Shown here piece after piece: positions 1 to 9,078 of a stretch of 64,000 nucleotides of DNA. Made by a program: the position numbers and the translations under genes. Below the pieces are notes generated by a model that did no database searches, was not told the origin of the DNA, and was given only the letters and a program-made list of their open reading frames with translations. Source of the DNA: Massilia aurea (GTDB lineage: Bacteria > Pseudomonadota > Gammaproteobacteria > Burkholderiales > Burkholderiaceae_D); the NCBI RefSeq assembly GCF_024753205.1, contig NZ_JANUGZ010000003.1, positions 744,001 through 808,000 on the forward strand, written 5' to 3'. Numbering within the stretch: the stretch's first letter is position 1; each line of letters opens with the position of its first letter.

Positions 1-2093
1 CGCACACGAGCCGCGTCGTCAATTTTCTGGCCATGCTGTTTTTCGTTGCCGTCGGTTCAATCGTCTCCGTTGGCGCAGTCGGCCTTTGCTACCTTCTTGC
101 AATACCCGTCATCGCCGTGATCCTGCTGGGACAGCGCGCGGCGTATGCCACGATCGGTGCCGGCGCCCTGGCCATGATCGTGCTCGGCCTGGCCGGCTAC
201 AGCGAGCTGACCATGGGCGACCTTGCGAACGACTCGCCTGTGGGCGTGCTGCTTTTTGCGCTCAACTATGCATGCGTTGGCGCGCTGGGCACGCTGACGG
301 CCGGCAGCGTGCTCAAGGGCTTGTCGCGCTCGCTGAACAAGGCGGACGCCGTTTCCACATCCCTCGAGCAGGAGCGCACCACACTGCGCGCGGTCAATCA
401 GGAACGCCGACTGACCTCGGCAGCGCTGGCGGGCCTGCACGACATGGTGCTGATCATCCAGGCAATTCCCGGGAAAACCTCGCATCAGCCGATCATCTTC
501 GCGAACGCCGCGTTCGAGCGCCACAGCGGTTATCGCATCGACGAAATCATCGGGCAAAGCCTGCATGCGCTGCACGGGCCGGAAACCAGCACCGAAACCG
601 TTGCTGCCCTGTCGGATGCGATGGCGCGCTACGAACCGGCGTCGGCGCAACTGGTCAACTACACGAAAGCAGGCGAACCGCGCTGGGTGGAAGTCGATAT
701 CGTGCCGTTCGCCGGCGAAGGCGGACCGATCACGCACTGGGTGGCTGTCGGCCGCGACATCACCGAAAAGCGCCAGTCGGCCGAATCGATCCGCAAGCTG
801 GCGTTCTACGACGTGCTGACCGAACTGCCGAACCGCCGGTTGCTGATGGAGCGCCTGGGCGCCCTGACCGACAAGGCGCAGCGCGGCGAAGGGATCGGGG
901 CCGTGCTCTATCTCGACCTCGACAACTTCAAGAGCGTCAACGATGCGCGCGGCCATGCGACCGGGGACGCTCTGCTGAAACACGTGGCCGGCATCCTGCG
1001 CGATACCGTCCACCGGCGCGACACCGTGGCGCGTCTCGGCGGCGACGAATTCGTCGTGCTGGCCGAGCATCTGGGCGACGACGCCAGCGCGGCCACCGCC
1101 GCCGCGGTGGCGCTGGCCGAGCGCGTCGGCACCGCCCTGCGCCGGCCCATCGACATCGATGGCCAGGTCTACCAGTCGTCGGGAAGCGTGGGCATTTCAC
1201 TGCCCACCCGACCGGAGCAGACCGCCCAGGACCTGCTGCGCGAAGCCGATACGGCGATGTACCATGCCAAGGCTGCGGGGCGAAATAGCGCGGCCCTGTT
1301 CGAGACGACCATGCTGGCCGCTGCCGAAAATACGCTGATGCTCGAACGCGACTTGGGCAATGCCCTCGACAACGACGAGTTCGCGCTGCACCTGCAGCTG
1401 CAGGTCAGCCCTGACGGCCAGCCGATCGGTGCCGAATCGCTGTTGCGCTGGCGCCGTGCCGACGGTGTGCTGGTACCGCCCGACGTGTTCATTCCGATCG
1501 CCGAAAAAACCGGCCTGATCGTCCCGCTGGGAACCTGGGTGCTGCGGCAGGCCTGCCTGTCCTGGCTGCGCCTGTCGCGCGCCGGCCACGCGCTGCCGCT
1601 GTCGGTCAACGTCAGCCCGCGCCAGTTCCAGCAAGCCGACTTCGTTGACGTGGTGCGCTCGATTCTCGCCGAGACGGGCGTGCCCGCCACCCAGCTGATC
1701 TTCGAGCTGACCGAAGGCCTGCTGGTCGAGAACATGGACGCGACTGTCGCCCGGATGCACGTGCTGGCCGAGCTGGGTATCCGGTTCTCGATCGACGACT
1801 TCGGCACCGGCTACTCGAGCCTGGCCTACCTGCAGAAGATGCCGTTGTACGAACTGAAGATCGACAAGGGCTTCATGCGCGACATGCCGCACGACGTGAA
1901 TGGCACGGCGCTGGTCAAGTCCATCCTCGCCATGGCCGGCCAGCTTGGCCTGCGCGTCGTCGCCGAAGGCATCGAAACCCGCGAGCAGGCGCAGTTTCTT
2001 GCGTCGCACGGCAAACCGTGCATGCAGGGCTTTCTGTTCTGCCGCCCGATGCCGCTGGGCGAACTGATCAGCCAACTCGAAGCCGCGGCCTGA
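1..2093 (+). CDS. membrane PAS-GGDEF-EAL cyclic-di-GMP enzyme (5' end probably cut)
   Basis: Bifunctional-type c-di-GMP signalling protein at the inner membrane. The reading frame is already open from base 3, and the first ATG (33) lies inside a hydrophobic segment with no ribosome binding site, so the true start is probably outside the window. Counting from ATG 33: hydrophobic segments at 1-56 and 70-95, a coiled stretch to 125, PAS at about 128-245, GGDEF domain with intact GGDEF at 336-340, EAL domain from about 435. The EAL signature reads ESL (468-470), but the metal-binding Glu, the DDFGTGYSSL motif, the Lys and the late Glu of the active site are all present. The RxxD inhibitory site before GGDEF is HRRD, so product inhibition is probably lost. 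Both activities are possible; which one dominates cannot be read from sequence. Confidence 0.85.
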   Translation, partial: HTSRVVNFLAMLFFVAVGSIVSVGAVGLCYLLAIPVIAVILLGQRAAYATIGAGALAMIVLGLAGYSELTMGDLANDSPVGVLLFALNYACVGALGTLTAGSVLKGLSRSLNKADAVSTSLEQERTTLRAVNQERRLTSAALAGLHDMVLIIQAIPGKTSHQPIIFANAAFERHSGYRIDEIIGQSLHALHGPETSTETVAALSDAMARYEPASAQLVNYTKAGEPRWVEVDIVPFAGEGGPITHWVAVGRDITEKRQSAESIRKLAFYDVLTELPNRRLLMERLGALTDKAQRGEGIGAVLYLDLDNFKSVNDARGHATGDALLKHVAGILRDTVHRRDTVARLGGDEFVVLAEHLGDDASAATAAAVALAERVGTALRRPIDIDGQVYQSSGSVGISLPTRPEQTAQDLLREADTAMYHAKAAGRNSAALFETTMLAAAENTLMLERDLGNALDNDEFALHLQLQVSPDGQPIGAESLLRWRRADGVLVPPDVFIPIAEKTGLIVPLGTWVLRQACLSWLRLSRAGHALPLSVNVSPRQFQQADFVDVVRSILAETGVPATQLIFELTEGLLVENMDATVARMHVLAELGIRFSIDDFGTGYSSLAYLQKMPLYELKIDKGFMRDMPHDVNGTALVKSILAMAGQLGLRVVAEGIETREQAQFLASHGKPCMQGFLFCRPMPLGELISQLEAAA

Positions 2094-2112
2094 ACGGCGC
2101 ACCAGCCTTTCA

Positions 2113-3120
2113 TCAGAACATCAGCAACACCGTCACCGTATCGCGGTAATCGCCCGGTGTCGGCGCCCGCTGGCGCGGCACGATACCGTGCATCATGACG
2201 GCCTGCGCGCTGCCGGTGCCGATGCCGCTGTAGACCGTGGTGCCCACCAGCCCGTCGCCCCAGGCCGGACCGTCGGGCGTGGCCGAGATCCGGTAGGTCA
2301 GCGTTTCTCCGGTCACGCTGTTCTTCATCGTGCGCGCCCCCGGATTGTTCGACACGCCGCCATTCAGCGCGATCTGGTACGTGCTGTTGGCCGTGCACGC
2401 CACGCTCAGTGGTGCGCTGATGCGCTGGTCGGTGATCGGGCTACCGCTGGCAAAGGCCAGGTTGCTGGTGCTGATCAGGCAATTATTGACCGCCGTGGCG
2501 CGCGCCTGGAACGAGAATGCCGCGCTGGCGCCGCCCGTGCACGGCACGCTGCCGAAACCATACTGTATGGTGCCGTGGCCGGCGAAGCTGGCGCCATAGA
2601 GTGTATCGGCATTGCCCACCGTGGGCACGCCCACCAGGCTTGCCGCCGCAATCTTGCCGTACACGGTGAAGCTTTGCGTCACCCCGCCCAATCCCAGCAA
2701 GCCCGCCAGGGTCGCGTTGACCGGCCTGGCGCCGATGGTGCTGGCGGTGCTGCCCCAGATCTTGGCCGCCGTGTACGAGCTGTCGGTGTAAAGGTTGAAG
2801 GCCAGGCGGTTGCTGCCGTTGAGCAGGTAGCGCGGGGCGCCCGTGCCGCCGCCCGGGCCCACGCCCAGGTTGACGCACACGTTCGCCGCCGGCAGCAGCA
2901 GTTGGTTGGACCCGAGAGTCCAGTAGCAGGTCACGGTCAGCGTGCCGCTGGCCGTGACGTCGCTCCCTGCAATGGGGCTGACGACACCGAAGTCGACATC
3001 GGTCATCGCGGCCACGCAGTTGTCGGCGCGCGCCGCAGTGGCAGCCAGCAACCACAGCGTGACAGTCATCAACATCAGGCGGCACAGGCGCAGCGCGAGT
3101 GGGTGGCAGATTGCGGTCAT
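2113..3120 (-). CDS. Csu-like spore coat U domain tip protein
   Basis: Predicted tip adhesin or minor subunit of an archaic chaperone-usher pilus. 335 residues: a signal peptide of about 32 residues ending ATAARA, then two spore-coat-U (SCPU) domains at about 33-185 and 200-335, each opening with a conserved Cys (DNCVAAMTDVDFG and NNCLISTSNLAFASG). The two-domain build matches CsuE of Acinetobacter, where the first domain is the tip and the second the pilin-like anchor. It starts 4 bases after the usher stop and is the last gene of the operon. The family role is well known; the tip assignment comes from domain count and gene order. Confidence 0.85.
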   Translation of the reverse strand: MTAICHPLALRLCRLMLMTVTLWLLAATAARADNCVAAMTDVDFGVVSPIAGSDVTASGTLTVTCYWTLGSNQLLLPAANVCVNLGVGPGGGTGAPRYLLNGSNRLAFNLYTDSSYTAAKIWGSTASTIGARPVNATLAGLLGLGGVTQSFTVYGKIAAASLVGVPTVGNADTLYGASFAGHGTIQYGFGSVPCTGGASAAFSFQARATAVNNCLISTSNLAFASGSPITDQRISAPLSVACTANSTYQIALNGGVSNNPGARTMKNSVTGETLTYRISATPDGPAWGDGLVGTTVYSGIGTGSAQAVMMHGIVPRQRAPTPGDYRDTVTVLLMF

Positions 3121-3124
3121 TTGG

Positions 3125-5578
3125 TCATTCTCCTTGCAGGGGCTGGCAAACCAGCGGTCCGATCACGGGCAGTTCGCCCGCCACCGGTTTGTAATCGAAA
3201 CGCACTTCGCACAGATCCTTGCCGCTGCCGACGCGCACGCGGTTTTGAGCGCGCAAGCCTTCAATGAACAGCACGCCATCGTACCCGACCATCGCCGTCA
3301 GTTCGCTGCCGTCCAGGCGCGCCAGCGTGCCGACGTCGGGTACCGTACCATCGGCGCGCACCAGCGTGAGCGTCGCGGCCGCGTAGCGTTCGATCGCGAA
3401 GCGCGCCACCACGCCGGCATTCTGGCGCGGCACGATCTCGAGGAGCGTGTGCGGGATGCGGGTATCGGACGGCAGCGACGACGGGTCGATCGCGATCCGG
3501 CTGGCAGCGTACGGCTGCAGGTCGGGCACCAGGAGGCGCCCGTTGCGGTCGGTGCGCCCGATCGGGCGATTGTCCTGCAGCACCGGCAGGTCGGGCGCGC
3601 CGCTCGAGACCAGCGCGAAACCGCGCCCGACATTGCGCGCCGTGATCAGCGCGCCATCCATGGCGACGATGGCGCCGCTGACATCCAGGCTCGTGTTGCG
3701 GCTCTCGCCAACGCGCTGCGTCGACACGATCGCGCGGCCGTGTGCGCCCAGGTATTGCACCTGGGCCTGGTCGTAGCGTTGCGGGCCGGTCTTGCCCGCC
3801 TGGACGGCCCAGCCGAGGCCACCGTCGAAGTCCGGCGCGCGGCCCATCGACACCGACGCCACCTGCTCGCCGCGCTGGCGCCCCGCATTGGCGTTGACCG
3901 CCACGCGCGAATCGAAGGCCATGCTGAAAGTAGCCGTGATGCCCCGTTCGGCACGCCGCTCGAGATCCTGGAACGCGCCCAGGCTGAAGTAGCCACGCAG
4001 GCCGACGCTGCGCGACCAGGCCAGCGACACGGTGCGCGTTACCTGAGACGGTGTGGCCTGCGCCGTCAGTCTGCTCAGCGGGTTGCCGAACGGATCGAGC
4101 ACTGGCGCGACGCCCGCCAACAGTGGCGTGCGCAGCCCGATCAGGTTGATGCTGAAGCTGTTGCCGGCGAACGCCGTGCTGATGCTGGCCCGGTCGAGCG
4201 CGCGCGGCACCGGCGTGCCTTCGAGCGTGCCCAGGTCGCCGAAGCCGGCGCTGGCGCGGATCGATTGCAGGTCGAGCGCGAAGCGTGGCGACACGTATTG
4301 GTAGCCGAGCGTGGCTTGCCAGCCACGATAACGGCCGGCGCTGGCCGCCAGGGCGCCACTGGCCACCCCGGCGCCGGGCACGCGCGCGAGCACGCCGCCG
4401 CCGAGCAGCACCTGGCCGCTGCCGGCTTCGGCATGCCCTTCCAGCGTCAGGCGGTCGGTCCAGCCGTGGCGCACCGAGCCCACTGCCGCCGGGCCACCGT
4501 AGCGGAACGATGCCACGCCGTAGTCGCGCCGCAGCGCGCCAAGGGAGACGGCGAAATCGGTCAGGCCGCGCGCCAGCAGGCGGGTGTCGACGTACAGCGG
4601 CAGCGTGGTGGCCACTTCACGCCCGAGCGCATCGCGCGTGATGACGGTGGCCTGGCCGGCGCCGTTCAGGCCCGCCACCTGGTCGACCACGAACGGGCCG
4701 GTCGGCACGCTGGTGCTGAACTGGCGCACGTTGTTGACGAACAGGTCCACGCTCGTGGGCACGACGGCCGAACCGGCAATCGAGGCCACCGGATAGGTCA
4801 CCAGGTCCGGACGCAGCTCGAAGTTGCGGCGCCACTCGATACCACCCAGGCGCAGCGCGCGCGACCAGCTCAGCGCCGGGGTGACGGTGTCGCCCAGTTG
4901 CACGGTGGTCAAGCGGTCCTGATTGGCGTAAGTCCAGGTGGTGTCGTAACGCGTATAGCCGCGCTCTTCGCCGCGCAGGATGGCCGCGCCGGTGCTGGTC
5001 AAGCTGCCGTACGGATCGAAATAACGCAGATCGAGATTGCTGGCCACCGAGCCGCCGCTGCTCTGGGCGAACACGTTGTAGTTCAGGAGCATGCCGCGGC
5101 TGGCCTGGCCGGCGCCGCTGGCGCGCACCGTGCGCGCGCTGATCACGCGCGCCACGCGCAGGCGATCCGACAGGGTCAGCGCCAGCGTCTGGGCGGCGCT
5201 GTCGTAGCGCCAGGTCATGCCGTCGATCTCGTCGAGCAGAAAATCGGCGCGGTCGGCCACGCCGAAGCGCGCCGGGTCCAGGCCCAGTTCGCGCAGGCTC
5301 TCGACCGTCATGCGCAGGCTGGCGCCCTGCTGGATCACGGAGACGAGCAGACCCGTGGGCTGGCCGTCGATCGACACGTCCAGATACAGTTCGGTGGGTT
5401 GGGCGGCCACCAGGCCGGCCTGCGCTTCGAGCGCGGCCAGCGAGGCCGACGCCGGCGCAGCGGCGACCATGGCGGCCGCCGCCGCGATGGGCGTCACAGG
5501 TGTGATGGCGAGGGCCAGCAGGCAGGTGGGCAGGGACGACGACCGCAGGGCCCGCCACGCCCGGTGGCGCGTGTGCAT
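3125..5578 (-). CDS. fimbrial outer membrane usher protein (CsuD-like)
   Basis: Outer membrane usher that secretes and assembles the pilus subunits of this operon. 817 residues. The frame is open upstream to 5860, but that part is arginine-rich shadow translation of the chaperone gene; ATG 5578 begins a credible signal peptide (MHTRHRAWRALRSSSL then a hydrophobic stretch to about residue 45) and lies 14 bases after the chaperone stop. Usher features: an N-terminal domain with the TELYLDVSIDGQPTG motif, a large barrel region rich in alternating Gly/aromatic strands, and a C-terminal domain ending near CEVRFDYKP. It is a member of the shorter archaic usher class. Translationally linked to the tip gene. 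Confidence 0.88.
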   Translation of the reverse strand: MHTRHRAWRALRSSSLPTCLLALAITPVTPIAAAAAMVAAAPASASLAALEAQAGLVAAQPTELYLDVSIDGQPTGLLVSVIQQGASLRMTVESLRELGLDPARFGVADRADFLLDEIDGMTWRYDSAAQTLALTLSDRLRVARVISARTVRASGAGQASRGMLLNYNVFAQSSGGSVASNLDLRYFDPYGSLTSTGAAILRGEERGYTRYDTTWTYANQDRLTTVQLGDTVTPALSWSRALRLGGIEWRRNFELRPDLVTYPVASIAGSAVVPTSVDLFVNNVRQFSTSVPTGPFVVDQVAGLNGAGQATVITRDALGREVATTLPLYVDTRLLARGLTDFAVSLGALRRDYGVASFRYGGPAAVGSVRHGWTDRLTLEGHAEAGSGQVLLGGGVLARVPGAGVASGALAASAGRYRGWQATLGYQYVSPRFALDLQSIRASAGFGDLGTLEGTPVPRALDRASISTAFAGNSFSINLIGLRTPLLAGVAPVLDPFGNPLSRLTAQATPSQVTRTVSLAWSRSVGLRGYFSLGAFQDLERRAERGITATFSMAFDSRVAVNANAGRQRGEQVASVSMGRAPDFDGGLGWAVQAGKTGPQRYDQAQVQYLGAHGRAIVSTQRVGESRNTSLDVSGAIVAMDGALITARNVGRGFALVSSGAPDLPVLQDNRPIGRTDRNGRLLVPDLQPYAASRIAIDPSSLPSDTRIPHTLLEIVPRQNAGVVARFAIERYAAATLTLVRADGTVPDVGTLARLDGSELTAMVGYDGVLFIEGLRAQNRVRVGSGKDLCEVRFDYKPVAGELPVIGPLVCQPLQGE

Positions 5579-5592
5579 GGCTGCCCCGGGCG

Positions 5593-6330
5593 TCAGTCGC
5601 GCGCGACGGCCGCCTTGGCGGACTGCGGCTTGGCGTTGACGTTGGTGGCGATGGCGAGCGGCGCCGGCAGTGCCCCGGCGACGTCGGCGGGCAAGGCCCA
5701 TTCGCGCGTGCGGCCTGGCAGTGCGTAACCCAGCAAGCCTTTGCTGAGCACGACGTCGCGGCTGCCGACCGTCACGCTGGTGGCGCCGATCTGCGCATGC
5801 AGCGCGCCGGTATTGCGGGCGCGCAGGTGCCAGGCGCCGGCGCGCTGGAAGGTGCTCCATTCGAGCTGCGGGGCAGCTTGGGTATCGCTTGGCAGCACGA
5901 ACGCCGGGACCGAATATTGCAGGCGGATCGCGACATTGGCCTGCTGGGGATCGCCACGCGGCAGTTCATCGATCAGGATGCGGTAGGTCTGTTCGGCGCC
6001 GCCCGGCGTCGAAGGGTTACCGACTGCAGCACCGGCGCGGCGCACGAGGCGGATCGTCTGGGCGCTCTTGCCCGCGATCTCGATGATCGGCGGACTGGCC
6101 ACGAGCTGCGTGGTCGGGGTCAGGGCGTCGATGCCGTCACGCTGGTCCCAGGCATACACCCGGACCTGGCCGTACAGCGGCGTGTCGCCATTGTTCTGCA
6201 ACTGGATCCCGGCCGAATTCTGGCCGGGCTGGAAGCTGATCGACACCGGTGAAATCTGCAGGTTGGCGCCGTACGCCGCCGTACCGGAACACAGTGCCGC
6301 CGCCAGCACGATGGAGTAAAAGCCCCGCAT
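5593..6330 (-). CDS. periplasmic pilus chaperone (PapD/CsuC-like)
   Basis: Periplasmic immunoglobulin-fold chaperone that caps pilin subunits and hands them to the usher. 245 residues: signal peptide to about residue 21 (GTAAYGA), then two Ig-like domains. The first domain carries the typical start NLQISPVSISFQPGQ and the YRILIDELP strand before the linker; the second is about residues 140-225. A conserved Arg in the IRLVRRAG strand corresponds to the region anchoring the subunit carboxyl end in PapD. It lies 12 bases downstream of the pilin stop and 14 bases upstream of the usher. Confidence 0.88.
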   Translation of the reverse strand: MRGFYSIVLAAALCSGTAAYGANLQISPVSISFQPGQNSAGIQLQNNGDTPLYGQVRVYAWDQRDGIDALTPTTQLVASPPIIEIAGKSAQTIRLVRRAGAAVGNPSTPGGAEQTYRILIDELPRGDPQQANVAIRLQYSVPAFVLPSDTQAAPQLEWSTFQRAGAWHLRARNTGALHAQIGATSVTVGSRDVVLSKGLLGYALPGRTREWALPADVAGALPAPLAIATNVNAKPQSAKAAVARD

Positions 6331-6342
6331 GCGCGATTCCGA

Positions 6343-6852
6343 TCAGAAGTAGATGGTCGCGGTGATCGTCGATTTGTAGTTGTCCGGCGTCGGCGCCTTC
6401 TGGACCGGGATTTCACCGTACACGGTCAGCGTCTGCGCAGTACCGGTACCGGTGCCGGCCAGCGTGTCAGTGCCCTGGGTATTGCCCCACAGGCTAGAGC
6501 CGGCGCTGCGGTACAGGTTGACGGCGACCGTGTCGGCGTTGGCGCCGGTGCCGCTCAGGAAGCGCGTGGTGCCAGTCGAACCGGCGCCGGTGCCGGCGTC
6601 CAGGCCAACGTTGTAGGGCGTGGTGTTGGTGCAGGTCACATTGATGTTCGACGAGCCGGTGAGCGCCGAGGTGATGACACCGGTCTGGCCGAAGTCGATG
6701 CCGTTGGCAGCGATGGTGCAGTCGGCCACGACGCGCATCGTGACGTCGAAGGTGCTGCTCTTGCTCTTGGAGTACACCGCAGCGCCCGTGGTGAAAGGCA
6801 TGACAGCAGCCAGGACAGCAGCCAGGACACGGATACGTTTTGGGGTAGTCAT
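6343..6852 (-). CDS. SCPU-domain major pilin (CsuA/B-like)
   Basis: Main structural subunit of the chaperone-usher pilus. 169 residues from ATG 6852. Three consecutive ATG codons (6858, 6855, 6852) follow a GGAGA ribosome binding site at 6863-6867; the third gives the best spacing (8 nt) and a clean signal peptide ending FTTGAA. The frame stays open to 7020, but that part lies before the Shine-Dalgarno sequence and is not needed. The mature protein is a single spore-coat-U beta-sandwich: FDVTMRVVADCTI near the N-terminus, a second Cys in NVTCTNTTPYNVGL, and the closing strand YKSTITATIYF. It is the first gene of the operon; 180 bases separate it from the glpK stop upstream. Confidence 0.85.
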   Translation of the reverse strand: MTTPKRIRVLAAVLAAVMPFTTGAAVYSKSKSSTFDVTMRVVADCTIAANGIDFGQTGVITSALTGSSNINVTCTNTTPYNVGLDAGTGAGSTGTTRFLSGTGANADTVAVNLYRSAGSSLWGNTQGTDTLAGTGTGTAQTLTVYGEIPVQKAPTPDNYKSTITATIYF

Positions 6853-7032
6853 CATCATATTCTCCAGATTCAAGGGCGCTGTCACCGCGACGCGCATCGT
6901 CTTGCTCAACTCAGAAAATATGATACATGTGTTTCCATGCGGAATCAAACGCCTTTTTTCAATTCTGCTGAATCTGCGCACTTTGCTGGTTTTTTGCAAC
7001 ACTCGTTGCATTGTTGTCATCCAGCAGTGGAT

Positions 7033-8526
7033 TTAATCCTCCGGTTCGGCCCACGACCTTGCATGCGCAACAGCCCGCGCCCAGCGCGCCATCAGCGCCG
7101 CGCGGCGCTCGGCCGCCATCCGGGGCTCGAAACAGGTGTCGACCTGCCACTGGTGTTCGAGTGCTGCGGGCGATTCCCAGACACCGCACGCCAGGCCGGC
7201 AAGCCAGGCGGCGCCCAGCGCCGTCGTTTCGGTCACGCGCGGGCGCACCACGGGGATGCCGAGCAGGTCGGCCTGGAATTGCATCAGCAGGTCGTTGCGC
7301 GCCGCCCCGCCGTCGGCGCGCAGTTCGGTGACGGCGCACGCAGCGTCCTTCTGCATGGCCGTCAGGAGTTCGGCGCTCTGGTAGGCAATCGCCTCGAGGG
7401 CGGCGCGCGCGATATGGGCGGCAGTGGTGCCGCGCGTCATGCCGAGGATGGTGGCGCGTGCGTATGGATCCCAGTGCGGCGCGCCCAGGCCGGCAAATGC
7501 CGGCACCAGCATCACGCCGCCGCTATCGGGCACGCTCGTGGACAGCGCCTCGACCTCGTGCGACTGGCGGATGATGCCCAGGCCATCGCGTAACCACTGC
7601 ACCGTGGCGCCACCCATGAAGACGCTGCCTTCGAGCAGGTAGTCGGTGCGCCCGTCAATTGTCCAGCCAACGGTCGACAGCAGGCGGTGATGCGATACCG
7701 GTGGCGTGGCGCCGGCATGCATCAGCATGAAGCAGCCGGTGCCATAGGTATTCTTGACCATGCCCTTGCGATGGCACGCCTGGCCGAAGGTGGCTGCCTG
7801 CTGGTCGCCGGCAATGCCGGCAATCGGGATCGGGTGGCCGAACCACTCGGCGGCGGCATGACCGACCAGGCCACTGCTGGGCACGACCTCGGGCAGCACC
7901 GCGCGCGGGATGTCGAACAGCGCCAGCAAGGCATCATCCCAGGCCAGCGTGTGGATGTTGAAGAGCATCGTGCGCGCCGCGTTGCTGGTGTCGGTCACGT
8001 GGCGCCCGCACAGGCGGTACACCAGATAGCTGTCGACGGTGCCGAAGGCCAGCTCGCCCCGCTCGGCGCGCTGGCGGGCGCCCGGGACATGGTCGAGCAA
8101 CCATTGCAGCTTGGTGGCCGAAAAATACGCGTCGAGCTCCAGGCCGGTCAGTTCGGCGATCATGGCCGCCCTGCCCGCTTCGCGCAGCCGGTCGCAGGCG
8201 CCGGCCGTGCGCCGGTCTTGCCAGACGATGGCGTTGGCCACGGGTTCGCCGGTAACGCGGTCCCACAGGAGCGTCGTTTCGCGCTGGTTGGCGATGCCGA
8301 TCGCGGCGATGCGCGCAGGGTCGACGCCGCTGTCGGTCAGCGCGGCGCGCGCGCAGGCAAGCTGGCTGGCCCAGATGTCCGCCGGATCGTGCTCGACACA
8401 GCCGGGTTGCGGGAAATGCTGGGGAAATTCGCGCTGGCAGCTGGCCACGGCCACGCCGGTATCGTCGAACACGATCGCCCGCGAACTGGTGGTGCCCTGG
8501 TCGAGGGCGAGGATGTAGTGGGTCAC
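7033..8526 (-). CDS. glpK: glycerol kinase
   Basis: Cytoplasmic FGGY-family kinase that phosphorylates glycerol to sn-glycerol 3-phosphate with ATP. 497 residues, the normal GlpK length. Motifs: the N-terminal phosphate loop [16 protein letters not shown] (6-21), the substrate-site IANQRET and the catalytic-region Asp in [13 protein letters not shown], the [11 protein letters not shown] adenosine-side loop, and the C-terminal [21 protein letters not shown] signature. No glpF, glpD or glpR is adjacent. It lies downstream of rnpB on the same strand behind the rnpB terminator, so it needs its own promoter in the short 8527-8550 gap or relies on readthrough. Confidence 0.96.
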   Translation of the reverse strand: MTHYILALDQGTTSSRAIVFDDTGVAVASCQREFPQHFPQPGCVEHDPADIWASQLACARAALTDSGVDPARIAAIGIANQRETTLLWDRVTGEPVANAIVWQDRRTAGACDRLREAGRAAMIAELTGLELDAYFSATKLQWLLDHVPGARQRAERGELAFGTVDSYLVYRLCGRHVTDTSNAARTMLFNIHTLAWDDALLALFDIPRAVLPEVVPSSGLVGHAAAEWFGHPIPIAGIAGDQQAATFGQACHRKGMVKNTYGTGCFMLMHAGATPPVSHHRLLSTVGWTIDGRTDYLLEGSVFMGGATVQWLRDGLGIIRQSHEVEALSTSVPDSGGVMLVPAFAGLGAPHWDPYARATILGMTRGTTAAHIARAALEAIAYQSAELLTAMQKDAACAVTELRADGGAARNDLLMQFQADLLGIPVVRPRVTETTALGAAWLAGLACGVWESPAALEHQWQVDTCFEPRMAAERRAALMARWARAVAHARSWAEPED

Positions 8527-8550
8527 TGACGGTCTCCGGAACGACCGGGG

Positions 8551-8575
8551 AAAACGCGCACCGAGCGGTGCGCGT
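8551..8575 (-). terminator. intrinsic terminator of rnpB
   Basis: Perfect 10-bp stem (ACGCGCACCG / CGGTGCGCGT) with a 2-base loop at 8554-8575, followed on the minus strand by TTTT. It starts 12 bases past the RNase P RNA 3' end and 25 bases before the glpK start. Confidence 0.75.
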
Positions 8576-8586
8576 CATGAATTATG

Positions 8587-8935
8587 TGTAAAGCAGGCCG
8601 ATAGGCCGGATTCTGTGTAGTGCCACCTTGCGGCGACACTTGGACAATCATTCCTCTAGGCGCTGAATTACTCCAGCGCTCAAGCTTCCTACCCGCACGC
8701 TCCGCGAGCAACATCAACGCGTGCCTATTTGGAATTGCTCCGAGTGGAGGTTACCGCGTTTCACCGTAACTAAATACGCTCGTCTCTGTGGCCCTGTTCC
8801 TCGCCTTGTACCACTGGCTTGCGCCAGCGGATTTCGGCGGACGGCCGTTAACCGTCACCCTGCTCTATGGAGTCCGGACCTTCCTCCCGTCCACGACCTT
8901 GCGGCGTGGACCAGCGACTGCCTGGCCTGCTTCAC
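8587..8935 (-). ncRNA. rnpB: RNase P RNA, class A
   Basis: Catalytic RNA of ribonuclease P, which matures tRNA 5' ends. Read on the minus strand it begins GAAGCAGGCCAGGCAGTCGC, contains the nearly universal GGGAGGAAGGTCCGGACTCC stretch and CATAGAGCAGGGTGACGG that follow P2/P3, and ends with GAATCCGGCCTATCGGCC then TGCTTTACAC. The first ten bases pair with GGCCTGCTTT near the 3' end to form helix P1, which fixes both ends to within a few bases. About 349 nt, normal for the beta-proteobacterial A-type. Confidence 0.95.
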
Positions 8936-8941
8936 GGGGGC

Positions 8942-8947
8942 ATTGTA
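8942..8947 (-). promoter_or_regulatory. rnpB promoter, -10 box
   Basis: TACAAT on the minus strand, with 6 bases to the predicted RNase P RNA 5' end at about 8935. A -35 hexamer is not clear: GACTTG lies 17 bp upstream but fits poorly. Confidence 0.55.
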
Positions 8948-9078
8948 ACCGATATCCCTCTGGCCAAGTCCGGCGCCGCGCCCGTGTTTTCTGAAATTTG
9001 ATGTCGCCATTCCAAAAGCCGCGTGTGGGCCGCTCACTTAGAATACTTGCAAGCGAACCCTATAAGGACGACCCTTCC

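Noticed and set aside
2942..5728. Long open frame on the plus strand opposite the usher gene
   Set aside because: Arg/His/Ala-rich translation with no domain, no ribosome binding site and complete overlap with a well-recognised gene; a high-GC shadow.
5579..5860. 94-residue N-terminal extension of the usher
   Set aside because: Arg-rich, overlaps the chaperone gene and would displace the signal peptide; ATG 5578 is the better start.
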